DNA from: Halobacillus campisalis
Lineage (GTDB): Bacteria > Bacillota > Bacilli > Bacillales > Halobacillaceae
Direction: 5' to 3'
Assembly: GCF_030345335.1 (NCBI RefSeq)
Contig: NZ_JAPVRC010000004.1
Span: forward strand, 62,001 to 126,000
Length of the DNA stretch: 64,000 bases
Shown here: positions 50,827 to 60,156 of the stretch, piece after piece
How the letters are laid out: each line of letters begins with the position of its first letter
Position numbering within the stretch: position 1 is the stretch's first letter
Notes under the pieces: model-generated
Databases searched by the model: none
Seen by the model: the letters and a program-made list of their open reading frames with translations, nothing else
What the model was told of the DNA's origin: nothing
Position numbers and translations under genes: made by a program

Positions 50827-51177
50827 ATGGTATGGCGGCAATTTTTAACGATCACCGAACTTTTATCTAAGGAAGTGAATCGCAAAGTCACCGACGATAA
50901 TCGCCAGGAAGTTGTTCAGGAAATCCAGCGGTTACTTGGTGAACGTTCGGCGATCATTCAACAGCTTCCTCAACCTCAAACCAATCAGGATAAAGAAATC
51001 GTTCAAACTGTGATGAGTCTGGATCTCGATATTAATCAGAAGCTTGAATTTCTTTTTAACGGATTGAAGGTAGAGCTTCGGCAGATGAGAAGGCAGAAAT
51101 CAAGCACGCAGCGCTATACGAATCCTTATCAAAGTGTCTCCTCGTATGACGGCATGTTTTTGGACCGTAAAAAATGA
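50827..51177 (+). CDS. fliT: FliT-like flagellar chaperone
   Basis: A 116-residue helical protein in the fliT position. ATG 50827 follows AGGCGGA; ATG 50803 inside fliS is an alternative start. Its N-terminus (MVWRQFLTITELLSKEV) fits the FliT pattern, but sequence conservation is low. FliT binds FliD and aids its export. The gene overlaps the next small ORF by four bases (ATGA). Confidence 0.7.
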   Translation: MVWRQFLTITELLSKEVNRKVTDDNRQEVVQEIQRLLGERSAIIQQLPQPQTNQDKEIVQTVMSLDLDINQKLEFLFNGLKVELRQMRRQKSSTQRYTNPYQSVSSYDGMFLDRKK

Positions 51178-51551
51178 GACAGCGTACAGTTGAAGAGCAG
51201 GAGATGCTTTATGAATACATGCAGGTGTTGACGGGTGTAAGCGAGGCTTTTCAGTACTTAGATGGAGCGAACATGAATGATCAGAGGCCAAAGATCGTCT
51301 TCAGGGACACGATCATGGCTTTTGAAAAAATGCACCGGTCTCATACTCATATCGTGGATGTCCTCGATGATCCTTTCTATTCTCAGGAACTGTTGACTGA
51401 TTTCCATGATGTAATTGTAGTGTTTGAAGAATGGGTACAAGCAAAAGCGGCTGATAAGAAAAGTCTGACGTTGAACCAACAGCTGATTCCTTCCTTTGAA
51501 CGGTGGAAGTCAAAGATGCAGGCTCACATTTTCCCTTATATTTCTCATTAA
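51174..51551 (+). CDS. Uncharacterised small helical protein in the flaG-fliT operon
   Basis: A 125-residue, mostly helical and acidic protein with no signal peptide or membrane segment. It includes MLYEYMQVLTGVSEAFQYLD and FEKMHRSHTHIVDVLDDPFY. I do not recognise it. The ATG overlaps the fliT stop (ATGA), and a terminator follows it, so it belongs to the sigma-D operon. A chaperone or a motility regulator role is possible from the context. Confidence 0.75.
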   Translation: MRQRTVEEQEMLYEYMQVLTGVSEAFQYLDGANMNDQRPKIVFRDTIMAFEKMHRSHTHIVDVLDDPFYSQELLTDFHDVIVVFEEWVQAKAADKKSLTLNQQLIPSFERWKSKMQAHIFPYISH

Positions 51552-51582
51552 AAAGAGCCTTCCACATCGGAAAGGCTCTTTT
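51551..51582. terminator. Bidirectional terminator after the flaG operon
   Basis: Hairpin AAAAGAGCCTT-CCACATCGG-AAGGCTCTTTT. T runs on both sides suit the convergent ABC transporter genes. Confidence 0.92.
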
Positions 51583-51584
51583 GC

Positions 51585-52589
51585 TTATTCTTCAATGAAT
51601 GTCGTATCGACTAACCCATTTAAGTTCGGTTTTTCTTCAAGGAACTGAAGTTCATAAGAGGAGTCAGCAAACATTTGGATTTCATTCGCTTCGACTTCGT
51701 ACGTGAAGTTCATGCGCTCCCATGAGCTGTCTACGACTTCCTGGGATAGTTCCTGATCGGTGATTTCTTTAATTTGTGCAATTGCGATTTCTTTCGATTC
51801 TTCTGGGTTCTCATTCACGAAGTCTGTCGCTTTTTTATGAGCATCCACTAAGTTTTGAATCATTCCTGGATCCTTCTCTTTCAACTTCTCGGAAGTTACA
51901 AAAACAGAAGCAGGCATATTTACGTTATGAGCGACTTCGTCATTTTGAAAAAGGACTTCTCCAGTACCTTGCGCTTCGATGTAAGCAGCCCATGGTTCAG
52001 GTACGGCTGCTACGTCTACTTTTCCGGATTCGAACATACTGCTGTAAGTGGCCGGTTTACCTGTGACGTGTTTCATTTCGCCGTCCAGACGATCAGAAGT
52101 GATTCCGAATTCATTTTTCATCATCGTTTCAAATTGAACATCGTGTGTACAACCGACACGAGGAGAGATAAAGGTTTTTCCTTTAATATCTTCAGCAGAT
52201 TCTATATCTGCACCATTTCTAGCCATAATGACGGTACCGCCCGTCGCTCCAGCGGCAACGATATTGATTTTCGCTCCGCTTGTAAAGTGGTTCATTGCTG
52301 GTCCCGGTCCGACAATTCCGCCTTCTATTTCTCCAGTTTCAATCGCCGTCATGAAGGCTGAGCCATCCGGGAAATATTGATAGTTTACGTCTGTACCTTC
52401 AGGTAATGCTTCTTCATAAAGTCCTTTATCTTCTGCAACCATTCCCGCAGCATGATCGATGTTAGGGAAGTAACCGATCGTCACTTCATCTTTGTCTGAG
52501 TTTCCACTGCCTGAAGTGGAGCTGCTTCCGCAAGCTGCCAGTATCCCGATTAATATAATAAAGCTGAATCCTGTAATTATTTTTTTCAA
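51585..52589 (-). CDS. ABC transporter substrate-binding lipoprotein (SsuA/TauA type)
   Basis: A 334-residue lipoprotein with lipobox LAACG. The sequence around IGYFPNIDHAAGMVAEDKGLY and EGGIVGPGPAMNHF is typical of the NitT/TauT substrate-binding family, as is VPEPWAAYIEAQ. Likely substrates are aliphatic sulfonates, nitrate or related small anions, but the ligand cannot be decided. The permease and ATPase genes come next, so the three form one leftward operon. A terminator lies directly downstream. Confidence 0.85.
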   Translation of the reverse strand: MKKIITGFSFIILIGILAACGSSSTSGSGNSDKDEVTIGYFPNIDHAAGMVAEDKGLYEEALPEGTDVNYQYFPDGSAFMTAIETGEIEGGIVGPGPAMNHFTSGAKINIVAAGATGGTVIMARNGADIESAEDIKGKTFISPRVGCTHDVQFETMMKNEFGITSDRLDGEMKHVTGKPATYSSMFESGKVDVAAVPEPWAAYIEAQGTGEVLFQNDEVAHNVNMPASVFVTSEKLKEKDPGMIQNLVDAHKKATDFVNENPEESKEIAIAQIKEITDQELSQEVVDSSWERMNFTYEVEANEIQMFADSSYELQFLEEKPNLNGLVDTTFIEE

Positions 52590-52610
52590 TATAACTCTCC
52601 CTCTCTATAT

Positions 52611-53369
52611 TTAAGATAAACCCCAGCGGTTTCTTACATTTTTCTCTAGTTTAGAAAATACGAATTGATCAACGACTGCTCCGATAACGCCAATAATGAC
52701 GATAATCGCAACGACCTGATCCATACGTGCATAATCCTGAGCGTAGGCTAGTGAGTAGCCGAGCCCCGGTCCGTTACTTAACAGCTCGCCAGCCATTAAC
52801 GCTCGCCAGCTGAATGCCCATGCTAAGCGCAGCCCGGTCATAAAATAAGGTACGCTTGAAGGGATTTCGACTCTGAAAAAAGAGCTGATGCCTCTCGTTC
52901 CCATCGTTCTTGCGGCTCGTATGAATTGAGGGGGAACGCTTTGGATTGCCGTTCGTACGTTTAACGCCATAACAAACGTTCCACCGAGAACAACTACGAA
53001 AATAACAGCGAACTCTGAGAATCCGAATAACATAATAGCGAGCGGCACCCAAACGATGCTCGGAATACTCTGCATGGCAATTAAATACATGCCGGCAGTT
53101 TCATCCGCTTGCTTTGACTTGCCAAGGATGACGCCGATCACTGTGCCAAAAGCAATCGCCATCGCTAATCCTATGAATAAGTGCCTGAAACTAGCGCCTA
53201 ATGCACCGAGGAAATCTCCAGTAGTAAATCCGTTATAAAGAGCTTCCCACACACTGAGCGGGGAAGGGAAAATGATTTCTTCCAAAACGCCTGCGCTGAA
53301 AATTAATTGCCAGATACCAACGACTGCGACAAGAAAAAGGATACGTTTAATGAGAATATTCAAGTTCAT
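52611..53369 (-). CDS. ABC transporter permease (SsuC/TauC type)
   Basis: A 252-residue membrane protein with about six hydrophobic segments. The EAA-loop region is RAARTMGTRGISSFFRVEIPSSVPYFMTGLRLA, split here as RAARTMGTRGIS and IPSSVPYFMTG. It belongs with the substrate-binding protein and ATPase of the same operon. The start overlaps the end of the ATPase gene by 23 bases. Confidence 0.9.
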   Translation of the reverse strand: MNLNILIKRILFLVAVVGIWQLIFSAGVLEEIIFPSPLSVWEALYNGFTTGDFLGALGASFRHLFIGLAMAIAFGTVIGVILGKSKQADETAGMYLIAMQSIPSIVWVPLAIMLFGFSEFAVIFVVVLGGTFVMALNVRTAIQSVPPQFIRAARTMGTRGISSFFRVEIPSSVPYFMTGLRLAWAFSWRALMAGELLSNGPGLGYSLAYAQDYARMDQVVAIIVIIGVIGAVVDQFVFSKLEKNVRNRWGLS

Positions 53370-54141
53370 TGTTTAATTCTTCCTTCAGTACTTTATTGAT
53401 TTCTTCTTTTAGCAGATTCATCACTTTATCTTCTAGCTCTATCACTCGTTCATCAGATCTTTTTCTAGGTCTCGGAATATCGACGTTAAAATCGGCGATA
53501 ATACGCCCAGGACGAGTGCCCATAACGATGACTCGATCAGAGAGCTTGATTGCTTCCTGGATACTGTGAGTGACGAACAGTATCGTTTTTTGAGTTTCTT
53601 CCCAAATTTTGATGAGTTCATCGTGGAGTATGTGACGAGTTTGCTCATCCAGCGCGCCAAACGGTTCATCCATAAGGAGGACCTTAGGATCCATTGCTAA
53701 CGCGCGGGCGATTGCTACTCGCTGCTGCATGCCGCCTGACAATTCATACGTATAATGTTTTTTGAAGCGGCTCAAGTGAACCATTTTTAAAAAGTGGTCG
53801 GCTCGTTTTTCAGCTTCTTGTTTAGACAACGTGGATTTTAATGGGAAGGTGACGTTATCACGGACGTTCAGCCAGGGGAACAACGAGGGCTGCTGGAAGA
53901 CCATGCCCCGGTCCGGGCCTGCTTGTTTAATTTGTTTGTCTTCTAGCTGAATCGTTCCGGATGTAGCATGTTCCAGGCCTGCTACCATCGAAAGTAACGT
54001 GGATTTCCCGCAGCCGGAAGGCCCTAATAGCGAGACGAATTCTTTTCTGTCTATTGATAAATCAATGTTAGAAAAAACTTCAAATTCTCCTTTTTCCTTA
54101 TCTTCGAATGTTTTCCCTACATCATTTAATTGAAGAAACAT
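53347..54141 (-). CDS. ABC transporter ATPase (SsuB/TauB type)
   Basis: A 264-residue ATPase. Walker A is LLGPSGCGKSTLL, the signature is YELSGGMQQRVAIARALA, and Walker B is VLLMDEPFGALDEQTR, with the switch His in FVTHSIQEA. It powers the nitrate/sulfonate-type importer. It is the first gene of the ATPase-permease-binding protein operon. No riboswitch was seen in the upstream region. Confidence 0.93.
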   Translation of the reverse strand: MFLQLNDVGKTFEDKEKGEFEVFSNIDLSIDRKEFVSLLGPSGCGKSTLLSMVAGLEHATSGTIQLEDKQIKQAGPDRGMVFQQPSLFPWLNVRDNVTFPLKSTLSKQEAEKRADHFLKMVHLSRFKKHYTYELSGGMQQRVAIARALAMDPKVLLMDEPFGALDEQTRHILHDELIKIWEETQKTILFVTHSIQEAIKLSDRVIVMGTRPGRIIADFNVDIPRPRKRSDERVIELEDKVMNLLKEEINKVLKEELNNELEYSH

Positions 54142-54940
54142 GTGATCCCTCCCTTATATATGTATAATTCCTATAAACTTAGTTGGCTTTAGCTGTAGTT
54201 TTAGATTATAACATGATTCAAGAAACGTGCAACGATTCTTATTGAATTATTGAAATATTTTTAAAAGTAAGAGGGAATATAGTGTGTTCTGGGGGAATTA
54301 TCGAAGTTTGTGTCTCACTGAATGGTCGAATTAATTACGGCATTCGAGGAATTAATGGCAAAACCGCTCCCATTTAAAGGAGAGGCTGATTATTTTATTC
54401 AATAGACGGTAAAAGAGGTCTTTTGTTCTTCCGGCTGCAGATAATGGTAAAGGAGCAAGCATTTTATTAGCCGTCGAGGAGGATTTCAAAAAACAGAATT
54501 CGTGGAAATCTCTATTGTTGACCGTCGATTTTATCAAATGAGAATAATCGTGCAAAGCTCTCTCATGATTTTGACGGGGAGAAGGTGACATACAGCTGCA
54601 CCGCAACCTGCCGTAAAGTCTCTTCATATTGAAAAGGTGACATCGAATGTCTTGTACAATTTGACATGGATGTACGTTCAGCTGTTTTTATATAGTAGAA
54701 AAGTGATTGTTGTCCATTATATATGAAAAATTATCTATAGTCGTTCTCGATGAGTGTGTAGCTGGTATGTGTTCGAGAGAGTCTTCGAGGTAAAGCTTCA
54801 TATTTTAAAGGGTGGAGCGGGAGTATTGCAAAAGTTTACATCCATCCTTTCTATAATCTATGTAAATTATATTCTCTAACTATTTTAAAAATCATCTATA
54901 AAAGGTGAAAATAGTATATTACCTTCATCATCTGTTTTAA

Positions 54941-55032
54941 TTCGACCATATTCTTTCAAAATTCAACCATTAAATGGAATTATTCAACCAACTTTCATGG
55001 TATTTCCTCCAATTCCACAAAAGTTCGACAAT
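54941..55032 (+). repeat. Phased TTCrACCA repeat array upstream of hpf
   Basis: The eight-base word TTC[A/G]ACCA recurs at 54941, 54962 and 54983 with an exact 21-base step. The next steps carry TTCCTCCA (55004) and TTCGACAA (55025), and TTCAGAAA follows at 55047, one base out of register. A step of 21 bases is two DNA turns, so the words face one side of the helix. TTCGACA is also the reverse complement of the Spo0A box TGTCGAA. Confidence 0.7.
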
Positions 55033-55054
55033 GATTATTGTAAAGTTCAGAAAG

Positions 55055-55089
55055 TTTATGCAGGAAAGGGCAAGGGTATGGTAGAATAT
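55055..55089 (+). promoter_or_regulatory. Overlapping sigma-B and sigma-H promoter signals of hpf
   Basis: GTTTAT at 55055-55060 and GGGTAT at 55075-55080 with 14 bases between them fit the sigma-B pattern GTTTaa-N12-14-GGGwAw. GCAGGAAAG (55061-55069) and GTAGAATAT (55081-55089), 11 bases apart, fit the sigma-H pattern RnAGGAwWW-N11-13-RnnGAATww. The yvyD (hpf) gene of B. subtilis is known to use both factors, so this is a conserved arrangement. Confidence 0.75.
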
Positions 55090-55123
55090 AAACTACATAA
55101 GGATGAAAGGAGGACACTTGCAT

Positions 55124-55678
55124 ATGTTAAATTATAACATTCGTGGTGAAAACTTAGAGGTGACGGATCCCATCAAAGATTACGTTCAAAAAAAGGTGGG
55201 CAAATTGGAGCGTTATTTCGAGACTCCGCCGTCTTCTGAAGTTCACGTTAATCTAAGTGTCTATAATGATGAGCAGAAAATCGAGGTCACAATCCCGATG
55301 AAAAATTTACTACTGCGTGCTGAGGAGCACAATTCAGATTTATATGCTGCCATCGACCTTGTTGTAGATAAATTAGAAAGACAAATCCGTAAATACAAAA
55401 CAAAAGTGAACCGGAGATCCCGTCAGGAGGGCGCTCCAAAATATGTATTCGCTGAAATGGAAAGAGAAGCTCAAGCCGAAAAATATGATAACGATGAATC
55501 CGAAGTGAAAATTGTAAAAACGAAGCGTTTCGACCTGAAACCTATGGACAGTGAAGAAGCCGCTTTACAAATGGATCTGCTTGGACACGCGTTTTTCGTA
55601 TTCACTAACGCGGATACAGATGAAACGAATATCGTCTACAAACGTAGAGACGGACGATATGGCTTAATTGAAACTTAA
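55124..55678 (+). CDS. hpf: Ribosome hibernation-promoting factor, long form
   Basis: A 184-residue long-form HPF. The N-terminal HPF domain (about 1-105) starts LNYNIRGENLEVTDPIKDYV and fits the decoding-centre binding fold. The C-terminal domain (about 125-184), with VKTKRFDLKPMDSEEAALQM and HAFFVFTNADTDETNIVYKR, mediates dimerisation of ribosomes into 100S. The start is ATG 55124 after AAAGGAGG; the ATG at 55103 lies in front of it. The stress-type promoter region and the terminator show that it is monocistronic. Confidence 0.95.
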   Translation: MLNYNIRGENLEVTDPIKDYVQKKVGKLERYFETPPSSEVHVNLSVYNDEQKIEVTIPMKNLLLRAEEHNSDLYAAIDLVVDKLERQIRKYKTKVNRRSRQEGAPKYVFAEMEREAQAEKYDNDESEVKIVKTKRFDLKPMDSEEAALQMDLLGHAFFVFTNADTDETNIVYKRRDGRYGLIET

Positions 55679-55684
55679 TTAGAG

Positions 55685-55718
55685 AAAAGGCAGCCTCAGT
55701 AAAATGGGGCTGCTTTTT
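55685..55718 (+). terminator. Terminator after hpf
   Basis: Hairpin AAAAGGCAGCCTC / GGGGCTGCTTTTT with a T run. Confidence 0.9.
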
Positions 55719-55906
55719 AAATTTATTTAATATAGTGAAGATCCCCAGCAGCTTAGCAAAATTGTCCTTTATAATCCGCTTTCCTTCTACTCAAAAATGA
55801 TTTTTATATCCTTGCTCCCGATTGATTATCGAAATTCCGCCTTTTTTCTTTCAATTCCTTCCATGATATAAATAAATAGTAACAATCCTACCTTGGAGGC
55901 GAAATC

Positions 55907-56107
55907 ATGACCAGTACTTATACTTGCTCAGATTGTGTTCATTTATATGAACGTTTAAAACAACAAGAAGAAACGATTGCTCAGCTCGTAGAAATCATTG
56001 GTACAGCTAATCGACGTATATATGAAGTCGATCAGCGCCAATCGAACATGGAGCATCAGTTGATTCGTGAGCAGCAACCCCGCTTGGCCCCTTCTCATTC
56101 CTTATAA
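55907..56107 (+). CDS. Small hypothetical coiled-coil protein
   Basis: A 66-residue protein. It begins MTSTYTCSDCVHLYERLKQQ, with a Cys-x-x-Cys pair, and continues in a coiled-coil-like helix (QEETIAQLVEIIGTANRRI). GGAGG ribosome site eight bases before ATG. It has no recognised family. It lies between hpf and secA, where B. subtilis has no such gene, so it is probably lineage-specific. Confidence 0.55.
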   Translation: MTSTYTCSDCVHLYERLKQQEETIAQLVEIIGTANRRIYEVDQRQSNMEHQLIREQQPRLAPSHSL

Positions 56108-56279
56108 TCGCCTCCGCCGATCGGGCAGTTCACCCCCGGACTGCTCCGTCGGTATTTCTTCGCTCACACCAGTCCTTCACGTTCTCTGATTTGTTGTCAT
56201 TTCGCTGTTCTTAGTGTTATGATAAGGTGTGGATTAAACTATTCAACCGAAGATAGGATATTAAAGAGGAGCGGTTGCA

Positions 56280-58796
56280 ATGCTTGGAACATTAAAAAAG
56301 ATTTTTGGTGATGGAAACTCACGCCAACTTAAAAGTTTAGAAAAAATAGCGGAGAAGGTAGATGAGTTAGAATCAGATTTAGAGAAACTGTCTGACGATG
56401 GTCTTCGCAATAAAACAGATGAATTCAAGTCCCGATATGAAAAAGGAGAAAAGCTTGATGATATGATGGTGGAAGCTTATGCTGTCGTACGTGAAGCCTC
56501 CAAACGCGTGTTAGGTATGCGCCCGTTCACTGTCCAGATCCTTGGTGCCGTAGCCCTTCACGAGGGGAATATAGCCGAAATGAAAACAGGTGAAGGTAAA
56601 ACATTAGCTTCTACTATGCCTGCATATTTGAACGCTATAACCGGGAAAGGTGTTCACATTATTACGGTCAACGACTATCTAGCGAGTCGTGATGCGAAGG
56701 AAATGGGTGAGCTTTTTCAATTCCTCGGTCTGACTGTTGGTTTGAACTTAAATGGAATGTCCAAAGATGATAAAAGAGAAGCTTATTTGGCTGATATTAC
56801 GTACGGAACCAACAACGAGTTTGGTTTCGATTATTTGCGTGACAATATGGTTTTATATAAAGAGCAGATGGTGCAGCGTCCGCTTCACTTCGCGATCATT
56901 GATGAGGTTGATTCCATTCTGGTCGATGAAGCGCGTACTCCCTTGATCATTTCCGGCTCAGCGTCCAAGTCGGCTGATTTGTATCAGGCGGCGAATTCCT
57001 TTGTGCGTCTTCTTGAACGTGATGATGAATTTACGTTTGATGAAAAGACGAAGAACGTCCAGCTTACGGAGGAAGGGATCAACAAGGCAGAAAAATTCTT
57101 CAAAATTGAGAACTTGTTCGACCTTTCTAACGTATCATTGATCCACCACATCAACCAGGCTTTAAAAGCCCACACGACGATGCATCGTGATACGGATTAT
57201 GTTGTGGAAGAGGATGAAGTCGTTATCGTCGACCAATTCACGGGCCGTCTTATGAAAGGACGACGCTATAGTGACGGGCTGCATCAGGCGATAGAAGCGA
57301 AGGAAGGCTTGCAGATCCAAAATGAAAGCATGACCCTTGCCTCTATCACATTCCAGAACTTATTCCGGATGTATGAAAAGCTGTCGGGGATGACTGGTAC
57401 GGCTAAAACAGAAGAAGAAGAGTTCTTGAATATATACAATATGCGCGTCATAGCGATTCCAACGAATCAGCCGATTATCCGTGATGACAAACCAGATCTT
57501 GTTTATAAGACGATGGATGGCAAATTCCGTGCCGTCGTAGAAGATATTAAAGAACGTTATGAAAAAGGACAGCCTGTGCTTGTCGGAACAGTAGCTGTTG
57601 AAACATCAGAGATTATCTCTCGTTATTTGACTAAAGCTAAAGTACCTCATAATGTACTGAACGCAAAAAACCACTTCCGAGAAGCAGAAATCATTGAAAA
57701 TGCAGGCCAAAAAGGCGCAGTGACGATTGCAACGAACATGGCCGGACGTGGTACCGACATTAAATTAGGCGATGGCGTCCGTGAAGCGGGCGGACTTGCT
57801 GTCATAGGTACAGAGCGTCACGAATCACGTCGGATCGATAATCAGCTGCGTGGTCGTTCAGGTCGTCAAGGTGATCCGGGAATGTCACAGTTTTATTTGG
57901 CTACTGATGATGAGCTGATGCGCCGTTTCGCTTCAGATAATATGCGCAACATGATGGAACGCCTCGGTATGGACGATTCACAGCCGATTGAAAGTAAAAT
58001 GATTTCAAGAGCTGTGGAATCGGCTCAGAAACGGGTCGAGGGTAATAACTTTGATGCGCGTAAAACGATACTTTCATATGATGATGTGCTTCGTCAGCAG
58101 CGTGAAGTCATTTATAAACAGCGCTATGATGTTCTCACTTCCGAGAATCTGCGCGAAATCATTGAGCAGATGATTCAAAACGTCGTGCGAAAAACTGTAC
58201 AGGCTCATACGTCTGAGGAAATCGATGACGATTGGGAGCTTGATTCCATTGTTGAATACGTGAAAGCCAACCTACTTCATGAAGGCGATGTAACGGTTGA
58301 AGACTTAAAAGGTAAAGATCCTGAAGAGATGGAAGAGCTCATTATAGAAAAAGTCAAAGTACGTTATGACGAAAAAGAAGCTGAGCTTACAGAAGAGCAG
58401 ATGAGAGAATTCGAGAAAGTCATCCTGCTGCGGACGGTCGACCAGAAATGGATGGACCATATCGACCAAATGGATCAGCTTCGTCAAGGTATCCATTTAC
58501 GCGCTTATGGACAGAATGACCCGCTTCGTGAATACCAATTCGAAGGTTTCAGTATGTTCGAGGCGATGGTTCAAACCATTGACGAAGAAGTGGCCAAGTA
58601 CGTCATGAAAGCCCAAATCCGGAACAACCTCCAGCGTCAGGAAGTCGCGCAGGGTGCAAAGGCAGTTTCAGGGGACGGGGAAGAAAGTAAAGAATCTAAA
58701 AGAAAAATGCCTTACGTTAAAAAAGACACGGTAGGCCGGAATGATCCTTGCCCATGCGGCAGCGGTAAAAAATATAAAAATTGTCACGGATCTTAA
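56280..58796 (+). CDS. secA: Preprotein translocase ATPase SecA
   Basis: An 838-residue housekeeping SecA. Walker A is [10 protein letters not shown] (101-110), the [15 protein letters not shown] segment is in place, and [12 protein letters not shown] is motif V. The C-terminal SEC-C zinc domain is [15 protein letters not shown] (824-838), absent from the SecA2 paralogue at 25-27 kb. Drives general Sec export. AGGAG ribosome site. It is followed by prfB with an 80 bp gap, as in B. subtilis. Confidence 0.97.
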   Translation: MLGTLKKIFGDGNSRQLKSLEKIAEKVDELESDLEKLSDDGLRNKTDEFKSRYEKGEKLDDMMVEAYAVVREASKRVLGMRPFTVQILGAVALHEGNIAEMKTGEGKTLASTMPAYLNAITGKGVHIITVNDYLASRDAKEMGELFQFLGLTVGLNLNGMSKDDKREAYLADITYGTNNEFGFDYLRDNMVLYKEQMVQRPLHFAIIDEVDSILVDEARTPLIISGSASKSADLYQAANSFVRLLERDDEFTFDEKTKNVQLTEEGINKAEKFFKIENLFDLSNVSLIHHINQALKAHTTMHRDTDYVVEEDEVVIVDQFTGRLMKGRRYSDGLHQAIEAKEGLQIQNESMTLASITFQNLFRMYEKLSGMTGTAKTEEEEFLNIYNMRVIAIPTNQPIIRDDKPDLVYKTMDGKFRAVVEDIKERYEKGQPVLVGTVAVETSEIISRYLTKAKVPHNVLNAKNHFREAEIIENAGQKGAVTIATNMAGRGTDIKLGDGVREAGGLAVIGTERHESRRIDNQLRGRSGRQGDPGMSQFYLATDDELMRRFASDNMRNMMERLGMDDSQPIESKMISRAVESAQKRVEGNNFDARKTILSYDDVLRQQREVIYKQRYDVLTSENLREIIEQMIQNVVRKTVQAHTSEEIDDDWELDSIVEYVKANLLHEGDVTVEDLKGKDPEEMEELIIEKVKVRYDEKEAELTEEQMREFEKVILLRTVDQKWMDHIDQMDQLRQGIHLRAYGQNDPLREYQFEGFSMFEAMVQTIDEEVAKYVMKAQIRNNLQRQEVAQGAKAVSGDGEESKESKRKMPYVKKDTVGRNDPCPCGSGKKYKNCHGS

Positions 58797-58877
58797 TAGA
58801 CGAGGGCACTCTCACATAAGAGGGTGTCTTCCCTTGTGCTTACGTGATGTCTTGAATCTTACTAGGAGTGATGGAAA

Positions 58878-59979
58878 ATGGATATGGCAGAAATTCGCCA
58901 CGAACTCGATAATACAGCTAAACGATTAGCGGACTTCAGGGGGTCTCTTTGACGTCGAACAAAAGAAGACCCGCATTGCTGAGCTGGAAGAAGAAATGAC
59001 AGAGCCAGGATTTTGGGACCAACAGGAAAACGCTCAAAAAGTTATCAATGAAGTGAATGGACTGAAAGGCCTTGTACACACATTGGAGGAGCATGAAGAA
59101 TCCCACGAAAACCTGGAAGTCTCCTATGAGCTTGTAAAAGAAGAGGAAGATCAAGAGCTTCGTAAGGAATTGGAAGAGGAAGTGACCTCTCTAGTTGAGA
59201 ACCTTAACGAATTTGAGCTTAACATGCTTCTAAGTGAACCTTATGACAAAAATAATGCCATCCTTGAGCTGCACCCGGGGGCAGGCGGAACTGAGTCGCA
59301 GGACTGGGCGAGCATGCTGCTTCGGATGTATACCCGTTATGCCGAGAAAAAAGGTTTTTCTGTAGAAACGATGGATTATCTTCCTGGTGATGAAGCTGGA
59401 GTGAAAAGTGTAACTCTGCTAATAAAAGGGCATAACGCTTATGGATACTTGAAAGCTGAAAAAGGAGTGCATCGCCTCGTCCGTATTTCTCCATTCGATT
59501 CATCTGGACGGCGTCACACGTCGTTTGTTTCATGCGAAGTTATGCCTGAATTCAACGATGAGGTCGAAATTGATGTGAGAACAGAGGACTTGAAAATTGA
59601 CACGTACCGATCCAGCGGGGCTGGCGGGCAGCACGTCAACACGACAGACTCAGCAGTTCGTATTACCCACGTCCCGACTAAAACCGTTGTGACATGTCAA
59701 TCCGAGCGGTCACAGTTGAAAAATAGGGATCAAGCAATGAAAATGCTTAAATCTAAGCTTTATCAGCTTGAAATAGAACGTCAACAGGCTGAGCTTGATG
59801 ATATTCGAGGGGAGCAAAAGGAAATTGGCTGGGGCAGTCAAATCCGCTCCTACGTTTTCCATCCATATTCTATGGTGAAAGACCACCGTACCAATGTAGA
59901 AAACGGAAATTCCCAGGGCGTCATGGATGGGGAGCTTGATAAGTTCATTAACGCTTTTCTGCGTTCCAAAATGAATTAA
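58878..59979 (+). CDS. prfB: Peptide chain release factor 2 with programmed +1 frameshift
   Basis: RF2, read as 24 codons (58878-58949), then a +1 shift over the TGA at 58950-58952, then 58951-59979. The shift site has the classic AGGGGG ribosome-binding stimulator just before TCT CTT TGA C. Together the parts give a 366-residue protein, the normal RF2 length. The SPF tripeptide that reads UGA/UAA is in [14 protein letters not shown], and the GGQ motif in [16 protein letters not shown]. The start is ATG 58878 with AGGAG nine bases upstream. RF2 level controls its own synthesis through the frameshift. Confidence 0.96.
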
Positions 59980-59984
59980 TGTAG

Positions 59985-60018
59985 AACCCTCTCTTTTCCA
60001 CATGAAGAGAGGGTTTTT
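59985..60018 (+). terminator. Terminator after prfB
   Basis: Hairpin CCCTCTCTT / AAGAGAGGG followed by five T. Confidence 0.92.
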
Positions 60019-60156
60019 CTGTTTTACAGCTGGCTTCTACAATGTAATAACTTCACACTTTACCATAGTAATACGTTATCACAACCGCGTTTACATTCTG
60101 ATCTTCTCAGTGGTATACTCCTAAACGGCAGTCGACTCATTCAGGAGGAATTTAGT

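Larger units (their letters stand above)
54142..55123. other. Long intergenic region upstream of hpf
   Basis: About 980 bp. It holds the promoter of the ABC operon (left), an inverted copy of a repeat motif TGGTCGAA at 54323-54330, a region with a 91-codon minus-strand reading frame (54352-54627) that I do not accept as a gene, then an AT-rich part with a phased repeat array (54941-55032) and stacked sigma-B/sigma-H promoter signals for hpf. Confidence 0.55.

Noticed and set aside
43512-51551. Flagellar cluster as a recently acquired island
   Set aside because: Gene order and content match the Bacillus core chromosome; only the hag deletion is unusual.
54142-54350. Possible SAM or other sulfur riboswitch before the ABC transporter operon
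   Set aside because: No S-box core or other known riboswitch pattern could be read on the minus strand there.
54352-54627. Minus-strand 91-codon reading frame in the hpf upstream region
   Set aside because: No ribosome site, no recognisable family and poor amino acid composition (many Ser, Arg, Leu). I also looked for a decayed comK-like gene here and found no convincing match.
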